Origin: Adhaeribacter soli
GTDB taxonomy: Bacteria; Bacteroidota; Bacteroidia; Cytophagales; Hymenobacteraceae
Direction: 5' to 3'
DNA: 64,000 nt
NCBI RefSeq assembly: GCF_008727925.1
Contig: NZ_VTWT01000001.1
Location: forward strand, 620,001-684,000
The position numbers were made by a program, and so were the translations under genes. Within the stretch, counting starts at the first letter, position 1. Every line of letters begins with the position of its first letter. Below, piece by piece: positions 43,734-52,031 of this stretch. Below the pieces are notes generated by a model. The model saw only the letters and a list, made by a program, of their open reading frames with translations, did not search any database and was not told the origin of the DNA.

Positions 43734-43856
43734 ACTTAAGCAATACAAAATTTCAAATAGCGCAATGATTTCCGTTGCGCTATTTCTTTTTAAAATAATC
43801 TGTAATTTCAGCGTTATTATTACCACTTGCTGCTTCTTTCACCTGAAAACAAACCG

Positions 43857-45203
43857 ATGACTTTTTCTTTCCGAAACTATACCCTTCTGGCTTCTCTGGG
43901 AATGGCTTTGCTGGGCTGTGTGCCCTTAGGCGAACCGATTACCGGGGAAAGCAATACCAGTACCGTTACCCGATCGCCGGAGTATTATGCCAAACGGACG
44001 CTCCGCTACGAAGATTTTATTTATTCCGACCAGATAAAAACGGTGCAGTGCTATGCCGGCACCGGCACTGCCGAAGAAGTGCTTACGGCGCCGGTAATTT
44101 CCATTGAGCAGGGCGTGCCGGTGGTGCTGGAGTTCGATGAGCTGAGTACGGATCAGAAACGTTTTAAGGTGAAGCTGGTGCATTGCGATTATAACTGGCA
44201 GCCTTCTAACCTGGCCGATATTCAGTTTGCCACCGACTACAACGAATATTACATTACCGATATCCGGCCATCAGGCAATACAAAAGTGCCGTATTTCCAT
44301 TACAGGTTTGTTGTGCCGCGGGTGAAAATCTCCGGAAATTATCTGCTTTCGGTTGCCGATGAAGATGGCAGTTACGTGCTGACGCGCCGCATTATGGTGT
44401 ACGAAAATGTGGTGGCTGCCAGCCTGAAACCAACGCTTTCGGCAGGGGTGGGGGAACGGTTTTCGATGCAGCAGTTTGACATTAATATCTTGTATCCGAA
44501 ATACAGCCTGGTTAATCCGACCCAGGAAGTGAAGATCGTTTTGCGGCAGAACCAGCGCTGGGATAACGCCAAATTCAACATCCGTCCGACCTACGTGCAT
44601 GATGCGCAACGCCGCCTGGAGTACACCTTTTTTGATGCACGCAACAATTTTTTCGGCCTGAATGAATTCCGGGTTTTCGATACCAGAAGTTTGCGCTACA
44701 CGGGCTTTAACCTGGCTTCCATAAACCGCGAGGCCGACCCGACCGAAGTATTACTGCAGGTGCAGAAGAACCGCTCCAAAGAAGCGTATGCGCGTTACCC
44801 GGAAATAAATGGCAAGTATATTATTGAAAACCGGGAATACGGCAGCGGCAACACCGAAGGCGATTATGCCTGGGTGAATTTCCAGTTAAAAGCCGACGAA
44901 AAAGCACCGGGCGACGTTTACGTATTCGGTCAGCTAAGTGAGTGGAAATTACAGGAACAATTCAGAATGAATTACGAACAGGATAAACAACTTTACACCG
45001 GCCGCGCGTTGCTGAAGCAGGGCTACTACAACTTTATGTTTGCCCTGAAAACCGGCGCGAATTTACCGGATGAACGCTACTTCGAAAACAGCTTCGCCGA
45101 TACCGAAAACTTCTACGATTTGCTGGTGTATTACCGTCCGCCGGGAGGCCGCGCTGATCTGCTGATTTCCTATGTGGCGCAACATGTGAATAGTAACCGG
45201 TAG
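43857..45203 (+). CDS. type IX secretion system plug protein (DUF5103)
   Basis: About 448 residues from ATG 43857; the open frame extends 30 bases to a TTG. The lipoprotein leader ends ASLGMALLGC. The N-terminal beta domain has the DUF5103 block RYEDFIYSDQIKTVQCY, VVLEFDEL and KVKLVHCDYNWQPS. A late PGDVYVFGQLSEWKLQEQFRMNYEQDKQLYTG region resembles a carbohydrate-binding-like fold. In the type IX translocon a DUF5103 protein closes the SprA pore from the periplasmic side; this assignment rests on the family name. It has no other T9SS gene beside it, but a T9SS cargo gene is at 56.6 kb. Confidence 0.85.
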   Translation: MTFSFRNYTLLASLGMALLGCVPLGEPITGESNTSTVTRSPEYYAKRTLRYEDFIYSDQIKTVQCYAGTGTAEEVLTAPVISIEQGVPVVLEFDELSTDQKRFKVKLVHCDYNWQPSNLADIQFATDYNEYYITDIRPSGNTKVPYFHYRFVVPRVKISGNYLLSVADEDGSYVLTRRIMVYENVVAASLKPTLSAGVGERFSMQQFDINILYPKYSLVNPTQEVKIVLRQNQRWDNAKFNIRPTYVHDAQRRLEYTFFDARNNFFGLNEFRVFDTRSLRYTGFNLASINREADPTEVLLQVQKNRSKEAYARYPEINGKYIIENREYGSGNTEGDYAWVNFQLKADEKAPGDVYVFGQLSEWKLQEQFRMNYEQDKQLYTGRALLKQGYYNFMFALKTGANLPDERYFENSFADTENFYDLLVYYRPPGGRADLLISYVAQHVNSNR

Positions 45204-45263
45204 TTTGGGAATTTGGAGATTTGAAGATTTGGAAATTTGAAGATGAGATTTCCTTAAAAACTA

Positions 45264-45296
45264 AAAAGCCAGCCTTATTTTTTGGGGCTGGCTTTT
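45264..45296 (+). terminator. terminator after T9SS plug gene
   Basis: AAAAGCCAGCC and GGCTGGCTTTT form an 11 bp stem with a T-rich tail. The surrounding sequence is closely repeated at 45785-45816. Confidence 0.85.
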
Positions 45297-45303
45297 ACTT
45301 TTC

Positions 45304-45708
45304 TTATTTAGATTCAGATTTCTCCTCCTCTATTTTGATTCTAGTTTTATAACTTGTGTAGGATGTAAAAATCAGAATTGTAATATTTGAGATGATGGTA
45401 AATGCCCCAAGTAATATGAATTCTGAATCTGCCCTATCTGAAGCAAAATCATAAATTTTTGCACCTATGAAAGTCATTATTGTAGCCATGATTATTGCAG
45501 CTACTTTCCAGTTTCTTTTCTGGTTCAAATAAAAAACAATGCTAAAAAATAAGGCTGAAAATATTCCTGCAAAGGCTATCAAAGTAGCTGTATCTTCTGC
45601 TGTCTCAACTACTCGTAGCTGACCTTGTGCAACCGTGATATTTGAGATGAGAAAGAAGGCGAAGGTAAATTGCAGAATTATTTTTTTCGATTTTGGCTTT
45701 TGTCGCAT
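45304..45708 (-). CDS. AT-rich hypothetical membrane protein
   Basis: 134 residues with an N-terminal hydrophobic segment or signal (IILQFTFAFFLISNITVAQ) and three further hydrophobic stretches (TLIAFAGIFSALFFSIVFYL, VAAIIMATIMTFIGAKIY, LLGAFTIISNITILIF), ending in a Lys/Glu tail. I do not recognise a family. Its base composition is clearly more AT-rich than the flanking genes, and it is bracketed by two near-copies of the same terminator, which suggests acquisition. It lies 145 bases from tRNA-Pro. Confidence 0.6.
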   Translation of the reverse strand: MRQKPKSKKIILQFTFAFFLISNITVAQGQLRVVETAEDTATLIAFAGIFSALFFSIVFYLNQKRNWKVAAIIMATIMTFIGAKIYDFASDRADSEFILLGAFTIISNITILIFTSYTSYKTRIKIEEEKSESK

Positions 45709-45784
45709 TTAAGGTCCTTAAGGAGAAGATGAATGTTTAAATATAAATCACAATTAGATTTAAAACAAAGCCCATAAAAAACTA

Positions 45785-45816
45785 AAAAGCCAGCCTCATT
45801 TCTGAAGCTGGCTTTT
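45785..45816. terminator. second copy of the GCCAGC terminator
   Basis: AAAAGCCAGC and GCTGGCTTTT with the same AAAACTAAAAAGCCAGCCT context as 45255-45276. It flanks the AT-rich gene on its 5' side, so it does not end that gene; it may end transcripts from the tRNA side. Confidence 0.75.
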
Positions 45817-45852
45817 GCTTTTTTAGCTGAAATAGTTACCGTTTCTGGTTAG

Positions 45853-45926
45853 TCGGGATGGCCGGATTTGAACCGACGACCTCCAGCACCCCATGCTGGC
45901 GCGATACCGGGCTACGCTACATCCCG
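45853..45926 (-). tRNA. tRNA-Pro (GGG)
   Basis: Minus strand. The acceptor CGGGATG pairs with CATCCCG, with discriminator A. The anticodon stem is CCAGC/GCTGG around the loop ATGGGGT, giving GGG at positions 34-36. The T-arm contains GGTTCAAATCC. CCA is not encoded. Confidence 0.94.
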
Positions 45927-45996
45927 AAGGTTTCCGGCTGCTAATTTGCTGAACTTTTCGGCCGGAAACAATACCGTTTACTTAAAATTTTCGGGC

Positions 45997-47094
45997 TTAA
46001 ACGTTGAAACGGAAGTGCATGATATCACCGTCCTGCACCACGTACTCTTTGCCTTCCACGGCCATTTTACCGGCTTCTTTAATTTTGGCTTCGGACTTGA
46101 ATTCTTGGTAATCTTTCAGCTTAATAACCTCTGCGCGGATAAAGCCTTTTTCGAAATCAGAGTGGATTACGCCGGCGGCAGCAGGCGCTTTCCAGCCTTT
46201 CTGGATCGTCCAGGCGCGTACTTCTTTAACCCCGGCGGTGAAATAGGTAATCAGGTTCAAGATGGAATAAGAAGCGCGGATCAGTTTATTTAAACCCGAT
46301 TCTTTTAAGCCATATTCTTCCAGAAACATCTGCTTTTCTTCTTCGTCTTCGATCTCAGCGATCTGAGATTCGATGGCGGCAGAAATTACAACTACTTCGG
46401 CGTTTTCGTCTTTTACGTGCTCCTTCAGCGCATCAACAAATTGGTTACCGGAGTTGATCGAAGCTTCGTCTACGTTGGCCGCATAAATTACCGGTTTAAT
46501 GGTAAGCAGTTTCAGGTCTTCCACCGCTTCCAGGTCTTCTTCGGTTACATCTAAAGAGCGGGCATTTTTACCGTCTTCCAGGTGCGCTTTGAATTTCTGT
46601 AAACTGGCCAGTTCCTTCTTGGCTTTGGCATCGCCGGCCTTGGCGGTACGCTCCACTTTCTGGATCTTTTTATCTACCGATTCCAGGTCTTTGATCTGCA
46701 ATTCGGTATCGATAACGTCTTTGTCGAAAACCGGGTCTACGCCACCGGCCACGTGCACAATATTCGGGTCGTCGAAACAGCGGATCACGTGAATGATAGC
46801 ATCTACTTCGCGGATGTTGGCCAGGAATTTATTGCCCAGACCTTCGCCTTTAGAAGCGCCCTTTACCAGACCGGCAATGTCTACGAACTCGATAATGGTT
46901 GGCAGCACACGCTCCGGGTGCACCAGCTCTTCCAGGATCTGCAGGCGGTCGTCCGGCACGGTTACTACGCCTACGTTCGGCTCGATGGTACAGAAAGGAT
47001 AGTTGGCAGATTCAGCTTTGGCGCTGGAAATGGCGTTAAATAAGGTAGATTTTCCTACGTTCGGCAGCCCGACAATTCCGCAGCGAAGTCCCAT
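45997..47094 (-). CDS. ychF: redox-regulated ATPase YchF
   Basis: 365 residues, the usual YchF length. An Obg-related ATPase that binds ribosomes. P-loop GLPNVGKST (9-17), [19 protein letters not shown] (G3 with the glutamine-free switch typical of the family), the changed G4 region YAANVDE and the C-terminal TGS-like domain ([21 protein letters not shown]...[18 protein letters not shown]). TATCTTTG on the minus strand at 47150-47157 is a good -7 box about 55 bases upstream. Confidence 0.96.
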   Translation of the reverse strand: MGLRCGIVGLPNVGKSTLFNAISSAKAESANYPFCTIEPNVGVVTVPDDRLQILEELVHPERVLPTIIEFVDIAGLVKGASKGEGLGNKFLANIREVDAIIHVIRCFDDPNIVHVAGGVDPVFDKDVIDTELQIKDLESVDKKIQKVERTAKAGDAKAKKELASLQKFKAHLEDGKNARSLDVTEEDLEAVEDLKLLTIKPVIYAANVDEASINSGNQFVDALKEHVKDENAEVVVISAAIESQIAEIEDEEEKQMFLEEYGLKESGLNKLIRASYSILNLITYFTAGVKEVRAWTIQKGWKAPAAAGVIHSDFEKGFIRAEVIKLKDYQEFKSEAKIKEAGKMAVEGKEYVVQDGDIMHFRFNV

Positions 47095-47149
47095 AATATT
47101 TTATTTGTGTTTTGTTCTTGTTTGAAATAGTGGTTTTGGAAACCGGGCG

Positions 47150-47157
47150 CAAAGATA
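47150..47157 (-). promoter_or_regulatory. -7 box upstream of ychF
   Basis: TATCTTTG on the minus strand fits TAnnTTTG perfectly. I see no TTTG at the correct -33 spacing. Confidence 0.45.
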
Positions 47158-47240
47158 CGGTTTATTTGAGAATTGCTGATTGTAAATTGTTGATTGATTT
47201 TTCTATCGGTTATAGAAACTATGTGTCCTTAATTCGTTTG

Positions 47241-47633
47241 TTGTCCCCTGAAATACCTCCTATTTACTTCAAAAGGAATAAACGATGAAACAATTAAAGT
47301 TTTGTCAGGGGACCATGGCATATACACATCCTAAAGAACCAACATCACCTCGGTCTGTGCCCCCACAGACCGAAGCAGAGGCCTTAAAATTAGCAACGGT
47401 TTTGCTATCTAAACTATAAAGAAGTTCGAAATTCCGCCATTTCCGGGCAAAGCGTTTATTATGCATTAATGAGAAGGTAGCTCTTTAATCTTTACCTGCA
47501 GTGCTTCGGTCTGTGAGGGCACAGACCGAGGTGAAAGGTGCTGTATCCAATGGCTGTCCCCTGACAGTTATCTTATCTAAATCAAAAAGGAAATTAACGA
47601 TGAAGCAAATAAAGTTCTGTCAAAGGACAGAAT
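47241..47633. repeat. composite repeat: direct-repeat hairpins around a long inverted repeat
   Basis: Two roughly 80 bp direct repeats (47241-47324 and 47554-47633) each begin TGTCCCCTGA and end TGTCAnnGGACA-like, forming a stem. Their interiors share AAAAGGAA, AACGATGAA, CAA and TAAAGTT in order. Between them CACCTCGGTCTGTGCCC...CAGACCGAAGCA (47346-47377) is inverted at 47502-47533 with one mismatch. Each arm is itself a hairpin. The unit lies in a 720 bp gene-poor gap between ychF and the PUR-like gene. Confidence 0.82.
47285..47419 (+). CDS. possible 44-residue micro-ORF
   Basis: ATG 47285 is preceded by AAAAGGAATAAACG, a usable A/G-rich leader. The product begins MKQLKFCQGTMAYTHPKEPT and runs through the left arm of the long inverted repeat to TAA 47417. 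A second start with a near-identical leader and peptide (MKQIKFCQRT) is at 47600. No known family. The repeated initiation region is the only argument for coding; it may equally be part of a non-coding repeat. Confidence 0.25.
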   Translation: MKQLKFCQGTMAYTHPKEPTSPRSVPPQTEAEALKLATVLLSKL

Positions 47634-47665
47634 TTGGAGTCCGAAATTCTATCCAAACAACATGA
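47600..47665 (+). CDS. possible 21-residue micro-ORF, sister of 47285
   Basis: ATG 47600 preceded by AAAAAGGAAATTAACG; the peptide is MKQIKFCQRTEFGVRNSIQT plus one Thr, stop TGA 47663. The first eight residues differ from the 47285 peptide only by I for L. After that the two diverge completely, so the similarity is limited to the repeated DNA unit. Confidence 0.2.
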   Translation: MKQIKFCQRTEFGVRNSIQTT

Positions 47666-47756
47666 ATAAACTTTAAGCATCGCACCGGTGTATTTACTTT
47701 AAAAGTATTGTCCTGAAGATCCTTTAATCCCGGAAATCCTGATTCTGAAATTAAAA

Positions 47757-47782
47757 AAAAGCCCCGGTAAAAACCAGGGCTG
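47757..47782 (-). terminator. terminator after PUR-like gene
   Basis: On the minus strand AGCCCTGGT pairs with ACCGGGGCT (one mismatch), followed by T8. It is 33 bases past the gene. Confidence 0.78.
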
Positions 47783-47814
47783 TAAAATTTCGGATTCATA
47801 GTTTAGGGGGAGCA

Positions 47815-48147
47815 CTATTCCCATTTCAGTTCTTCGTCGAGCATGGCTTCGGCGGGCTCGTTTTCCAGACGCTCCAGTTCAGCGAGGTCTTCTTCGGAAA
47901 GGAGATTGGTTTTTACGTGGTCGATGGTGCCTTGCAGGGCTTCCATGAACTTGGCGAAGTCTTCTTTGTATAAGAAGATCTTGTGTTTCTCGTAAGAGTA
48001 TGTATCGTTGTTGAACTTGCGCTTACTCTCCGTAATAGTCAGATAGAAGTCGTTGGAACGCGTTGATTTTACATCAAAGAAGTAGGTGCGTTTACCGGCT
48101 CTTATTCGTTGCGAATAAATTTCTGCTTTTTCGTTGTTCTCTTCCAC
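47815..48147 (-). CDS. PUR-family nucleic-acid-binding protein (DUF3276)
   Basis: 110 residues from GTG 48147; no ATG is near. The single PUR-alpha repeat is clear: IYSQRIRAGKRTYFFDVKSTRSNDFYLTITESKRKF, EKHKIFLYKEDFAKFMEAL (read in parts), then an acidic tail (EEDLAELERLENEPAEAM). Family members bind single-stranded DNA/RNA as dimers and are common in Bacteroidota and spirochaetes. The physiological role is unknown, possibly RNA-related. It is divergent from the DUF58 gene. Confidence 0.88.
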   Translation of the reverse strand: MEENNEKAEIYSQRIRAGKRTYFFDVKSTRSNDFYLTITESKRKFNNDTYSYEKHKIFLYKEDFAKFMEALQGTIDHVKTNLLSEEDLAELERLENEPAEAMLDEELKWE

Positions 48148-48314
48148 AGGGCTTTATTTAGATACATTTATTTTATCTGCTAAAAATAGAAGATAAGTTT
48201 GAACAATAAAAATTTTTCGCGGAAATTTAAAGCAATTTAACACCTTATTTAAGTTGCTTACACCGTTATAATCGTAGCGTTTAAAGTAAGTAGTTCGTTT
48301 TCAAAGGTATAAAC

Positions 48315-49229
48315 ATGGCTCAACAAATAGATTTAGCAACGGTAAGGCAGTTTGGTAACATGGAGTTTCTGGCCCGGCAATTGGTGGAAGGCTTTATCAC
48401 GGGCCTGCATAAATCGCCTTATCACGGGTTCTCGGTAGAGTTTTCGGAACACCGGCTTTACAACAGCGGCGAAAGCACGCGCCACATCGACTGGAAAGTT
48501 TTTGCCCGCACCGATAAATTATTTGTGAAGCGCTACGAAGAAGAAACCAACCTTCGCTGTCATATTCTGCTCGACGTTTCGCCTTCGATGTATTACCCGG
48601 AAGAAAGCAACGGCAAATTAACATTCAGTGCCTTGGCAACCGCCGCGCTGGCAACCATGCTGCAAAAACAACGCGACGCAATCGGGTTGGTAACTTTTTC
48701 AGATAAAGTGCATTTGCAAACGCCGGTAAAATCTACCGGTTCCCATGTGCATACCCTATTAATTGCATTGCAGAATTTGCTGAACCAGCCGCGGCCCACC
48801 GGTCAGACGGATGTGGCTACGGTCTTGCACCAGATCGCACAACAAATTCCGAAGCGTTCTTTGGTTATTATTTTCAGCGATATGCTGAGCCGTCAGGAAG
48901 ACACTACCGCCATTTTTGCCGCCTTGCAGCACCTGAAACACCAGAACCATGAGGTATTGCTTTTTCACGTAATGGACCGGAAAACGGAGGAAGCTTTTGA
49001 GTTTTCGGAGCGGCCTTATTTGTTTGTGGACGTAGAAAGCGGGGAGGAGCTGAAGTTACAGCCAAGTCAGGTTCGCGAAAGCTACAAAGCAGCCGTAGAG
49101 AAATTCCGGCACGAACTAGAGCTGAAATGCGGGCAGTATAAGATCGATTTTATTGCCGTGGATATTAACGAGCCTTTTGACAAAGTGCTTTACGGGTATC
49201 TGGTGAAGCGGGGGAAAATGAAGGGGTGA
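48315..49229 (+). CDS. DUF58 domain protein
   Basis: 304 residues, a von Willebrand factor A-like fold. It has the DUF58 signature GFSVEFSEHRLYNSGESTRHIDWKVFARTDKLFVKRYEEE (read in parts) and a MIDAS-like DVSPSMYYP (DxSxS). Further landmarks are DAIGLVTFSD and the second acidic site IFSDML. Usually partnered with a MoxR AAA+ ATPase and membrane vWA proteins as a chaperone-like system (the Bat/aerotolerance type in Bacteroidota), but none is adjacent here. Its 3' end lies 20 bases before a 43 bp inverted repeat. Confidence 0.9.
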   Translation: MAQQIDLATVRQFGNMEFLARQLVEGFITGLHKSPYHGFSVEFSEHRLYNSGESTRHIDWKVFARTDKLFVKRYEEETNLRCHILLDVSPSMYYPEESNGKLTFSALATAALATMLQKQRDAIGLVTFSDKVHLQTPVKSTGSHVHTLLIALQNLLNQPRPTGQTDVATVLHQIAQQIPKRSLVIIFSDMLSRQEDTTAIFAALQHLKHQNHEVLLFHVMDRKTEEAFEFSERPYLFVDVESGEELKLQPSQVRESYKAAVEKFRHELELKCGQYKIDFIAVDINEPFDKVLYGYLVKRGKMKG

Positions 49230-49248
49230 TTTTTGCTTCAGCACCTGA

Positions 49249-49445
49249 AATACAACCACCCCCAACCCCTCCTTTTTTAAGGAGGGGAGCTTTTACTTTC
49301 TGCATTAAGTTAATTTCTACGCCTTTGAATCTACCGTTTACCTGCTTATGCCTTAATTCCTTCTTGCTATTAAATACAACCGTAAAATATACGGTATGAA
49401 GTAGCTCCCCTCCTTAAAAAAGGAGGGGTTGGGAGTGGTTGTATT
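49249..49445. repeat. 43 bp inverted repeat between DUF58 and alkA-like genes
   Basis: Left arm 49249-49291 and right arm 49403-49445 are inverted over 43 bases with one mismatch. Each arm contains an inner hairpin CCCCTCCTTTTTTAAGGAGGGG (shown as CCCCTCC/GGAGGGG). The right arm ends 22 bases before the alkA-like stop. The loop (about 110 bp) has no recognisable content. Confidence 0.9.
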
Positions 49446-49466
49446 TCCATGCACGAAAGCAAAATC

Positions 49467-50078
49467 CTACCCCGGCATATTATCCAGGCTTTTCCAGAGG
49501 TATTTGCAGGCGAGGGTACGGTAAGGTTTCCAGTTTTCGGCAATTTCGAACATGCGGGTGCGGAGCGCTTTCTTTTCTTCGGTTAAACCATACTGTTTTT
49601 TCATTGCGTTCTGTATGCCCAGATCGTCGGCGGGAAAAACATCCGGACGTTCCAGCGCAAACATTAAGAGCATTTCAGCAGTCCAACGACCAACGCCTTT
49701 TATTTTAGTGAGGTGTTTTATTAGATCTTCATCTTCGAGGTGGGCAATTACTTCCGGTTCCAGTTCTCCGCTTTGTTTAAATTCCGCTACTGCCCGCACG
49801 TAACCAGCTTTTTGTCCGGAAAGTCCTACGCTCCGGAGGATTTCAGTGGGTTGCAGAAGAACTTCTTCGGGGTGCGGGTATTGGGTTGGAAACAAATTCA
49901 GGAAGCGCTGGAAAATAGTGGCAGCGGCTTTTACCGAGAGTTGCTGCCCGACAACCGAGCGCAGCAGCGTATGGTAAAAATCGGGTTCCGGATGCGGGAT
50001 AATTGGTGGTAAGGTATTTATCAGATTCTCTATTACCGGATCGGTGCGCAGGTGCTGGATTGCTGCTTCGTAGGCCAT
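49467..50078 (-). CDS. DNA-3-methyladenine glycosylase, AlkA-like
   Basis: 203 residues, HhH-GPD superfamily. Removes alkylated bases in base-excision repair. It has FYHTLLRSVVGQQLSVKAA, the hairpin-helix-hairpin LTKIKGVGRWTAEMLLMF and the catalytic Asp in FPADDLGIQNAM. It is smaller than E. coli AlkA because it lacks the N-terminal beta domain, as in many short bacterial and yeast Mag-type enzymes. Monocistronic or with the downstream repeat only. Confidence 0.93.
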   Translation of the reverse strand: MAYEAAIQHLRTDPVIENLINTLPPIIPHPEPDFYHTLLRSVVGQQLSVKAAATIFQRFLNLFPTQYPHPEEVLLQPTEILRSVGLSGQKAGYVRAVAEFKQSGELEPEVIAHLEDEDLIKHLTKIKGVGRWTAEMLLMFALERPDVFPADDLGIQNAMKKQYGLTEEKKALRTRMFEIAENWKPYRTLACKYLWKSLDNMPG

Positions 50079-50141
50079 TACTTTTTAACGGGAAATTGAT
50101 ACTGTTTTTAAAGAAGATTGAAAATAAAGGAGGCTGAAGAT

Positions 50142-50540
50142 TTATTTGCGGTCGCTGTTCAACGCGATCTTCCAGGGCTTTACTGAAACTTTCAGGAGTC
50201 CGCTTTTTACGCAAGGGTCATTAAAAGCAATGGATTCAGCTTCCTGCTGGTTTGTTGCTGCCAGAATCATTAGTGCGCCGGTATTATCGGTAAACGTACT
50301 TGTTTTCAATAACTGATCCGATTCCAAAAAGTCTTCCATGTATTCGGCGTGCCGGGAGATTTCCGGTTGTTTGAAAAAGGGCCGGTCTTTTACCCAGTTT
50401 TTACCCGGGGAGTGGTGCAGCACGTAATAAACCTCCGGCGTAACCGAATCCTCCGACTTCGACTTTACCGGTTTGGAAAATTTAACTCCCAATAGTAGCA
50501 GGGTAAATAGCATTGCCGGTAACAGCCATTTCGTTTTCAT
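50142..50540 (-). CDS. exported YCII-like protein
   Basis: 132 residues with an N-terminal signal or membrane segment (WLLPAMLFTLLLLGVKFS). The mature part follows the YCII pattern: EVYYVLHHSPGKNW, FFKQPEISRHAEYMEDFLESDQLL, GALMILAATNQQEAESIAFNDPCVKSGLLKVSVKPW. The His of SRHAEY and the NDP motif are at the positions of the YciI pocket residues. An export signal on a YCII domain is less common. It is distantly related to the cytosolic YCII gene at 39831. Function unknown. Confidence 0.72.
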   Translation of the reverse strand: MKTKWLLPAMLFTLLLLGVKFSKPVKSKSEDSVTPEVYYVLHHSPGKNWVKDRPFFKQPEISRHAEYMEDFLESDQLLKTSTFTDNTGALMILAATNQQEAESIAFNDPCVKSGLLKVSVKPWKIALNSDRK

Positions 50541-50933
50541 CGGTTACAAATTGCAGGTTTGAAGCTGCTAAATATAATAAATTTATAATATTGTTGACTT
50601 TTTTATTTTTCTGTTTGAAAGGATGATTGATTAAAGTTTCCTTTAATGTATTCAGAATTTTAAAAGGGAGGTTAAGCAATCGGAAAAAAGGCTAACCCAT
50701 GGCCCAGGTTTAGGCGGAGCTACAATTTGTGATTTTTTTCTTAGCCGGTTTGTAAAGGCGGAAGCTGCTGCTCTACACTTCCAGAATTTCAAAGCAGCAG
50801 CTTTGGTTATAGCAGCCGGATTAATTGCCTTGCAGGCAAGGTCTTTACAAACTGACCGATAAACTACACAAGTTAGGCTCCGCTACACTTTTGAGATGAG
50901 TATAAAAAAATAGGGTATGTATAGCAGCAGAAG
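50541..50933. repeat. gap with nested short inverted repeats
   Basis: No gene seen. AAGCTGCTGCT (50762-50772) pairs with AGCAGCAGCTT (50792-50802), inside GTTTGTAAAG (50748-50757) paired with CTTTACAAAC (50842-50851). An outermost imperfect pair, GGCGGAGCTAC (about 50713) with GGCTCCGCTAC (about 50876), may extend it. The nested design is the same as in the other palindrome complexes, with unrelated sequence. Confidence 0.65.
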
Positions 50934-51956
50934 CTAATTCAGGCTTTTCAGTACCCGGATCGTTTGCTCCAGCATTTTATCGGTGAAATTGAGGTGGGTT
51001 ACGAAGCGGATCTGCATGGGGCCAAAGCCGGAGGCCAGTACGTTTTCGGCGCCAAGTTTCGCCAGGAATGCATCGGGCGTATATTTTTCGTTTAGTTTGA
51101 AGATGACGATGTTGGTTTCTACCGGTAATATATCGGCTACAAAATTGCAGGTTTTCAGGGCTTCTTCCAGCTGTTTGGCGCGTTTGTGGTCGTCGGCCAG
51201 GCGGTCTAAATTATTTTCCAGAGCAAAAATGCCGGCAGCGGCTAAATACCCCGCCTGGCGCATGCCGCCGCCCAGGGCTTTGCGAATGCGGCGGGCTTTT
51301 TTAATGTGGGCTTCCGAACCAACAAGCACCGAACCAACCGGCGTGCCGAGGCCTTTGGAGAAGCAAATAGAAATAGTATCGAAGTACTGGCCGTGCTGGG
51401 CCGGGGTTTCGTTGGCAGCAATTAAAGCGTTAAAAACGCGGGCGCCGTCGAGGTGCAGTGCTAAATTATGGGTGCAGCAAAGTTCGGCAATAGGGGCAAT
51501 TTCAGCGGCCGTATAATAGGAGCCGCCGCCTTTGTTGGAAGTGTTTTCGAGCGAAACCAATCTGGTGATGGGGTAATGAATGTTGTCGGGGCGGATGTTT
51601 TCGGCAATTTGCTGAGCAGTGATTTTACCACGAACGCCGGGCAAGAGGCAAACCGAAGCGGCCGAATTAAAGGCAATGCCACCGCCCTCGTAATTATAGA
51701 TGTGCGCGGTCTGGTCACAGATCACTTCCGAAAGTGGTTCGGTGTGCAGCTTAATAGCGATCTGATTGGCCATGGTGCCGGAAGGGCAGAAGAGTCCGCC
51801 TTCTTTGCCAAAGAGCTGAGCGGTAGCTTTTTCCAGGGTGATTACCGTAGGGTCTTCGCCATAAACATCGTCGCCGACCTCGGCCTGAAACATGAATTCC
51901 AGCATGGCCGGGGTAGGTTTGGTAACGGTATCGGAGCGGAGATCGATTAAATTCAT
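50934..51956 (-). CDS. ltaE: low-specificity L-threonine aldolase
   Basis: 340 residues, PLP fold type I. Splits threonine or allo-threonine to glycine and acetaldehyde. It has DLRSDTVTKPTPAML, GDDVYGEDPTVITLE, FCPSGTMANQIAI, SLENTSNKGGG, LHLDGARVFNA and the PLP lysine in ISICFSKGLGTPVGSVL. Full length. It is divergent from the small basic protein at 52032, with about 75 bp between them. Confidence 0.95.
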   Translation of the reverse strand: MNLIDLRSDTVTKPTPAMLEFMFQAEVGDDVYGEDPTVITLEKATAQLFGKEGGLFCPSGTMANQIAIKLHTEPLSEVICDQTAHIYNYEGGGIAFNSAASVCLLPGVRGKITAQQIAENIRPDNIHYPITRLVSLENTSNKGGGSYYTAAEIAPIAELCCTHNLALHLDGARVFNALIAANETPAQHGQYFDTISICFSKGLGTPVGSVLVGSEAHIKKARRIRKALGGGMRQAGYLAAAGIFALENNLDRLADDHKRAKQLEEALKTCNFVADILPVETNIVIFKLNEKYTPDAFLAKLGAENVLASGFGPMQIRFVTHLNFTDKMLEQTIRVLKSLN

Positions 51957-51999
51957 ATGTTTTTCGGTAGATTTAGTTTTAAAATTAAAAATATTCTGT

Positions 52000-52007
52000 T
52001 ACTTTTG
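52000..52007 (+). promoter_or_regulatory. -7 box upstream of the 95-residue basic protein
   Basis: TACTTTTG matches TAnnTTTG; the ATG is 25 bases downstream. The upstream half (TTTAGTTTT near 51972-51980) is only a weak -33 match. Confidence 0.45.
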
Positions 52008-52031
52008 CGTTCCAATTTTAACTATTGAAAG

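Noticed and set aside
45304-45926. Integrated element with attachment site at tRNA-Pro
   Set aside because: Direct repeats flank one gene, but they are terminator copies and not copies of the tRNA 3' end, and there is no integrase.
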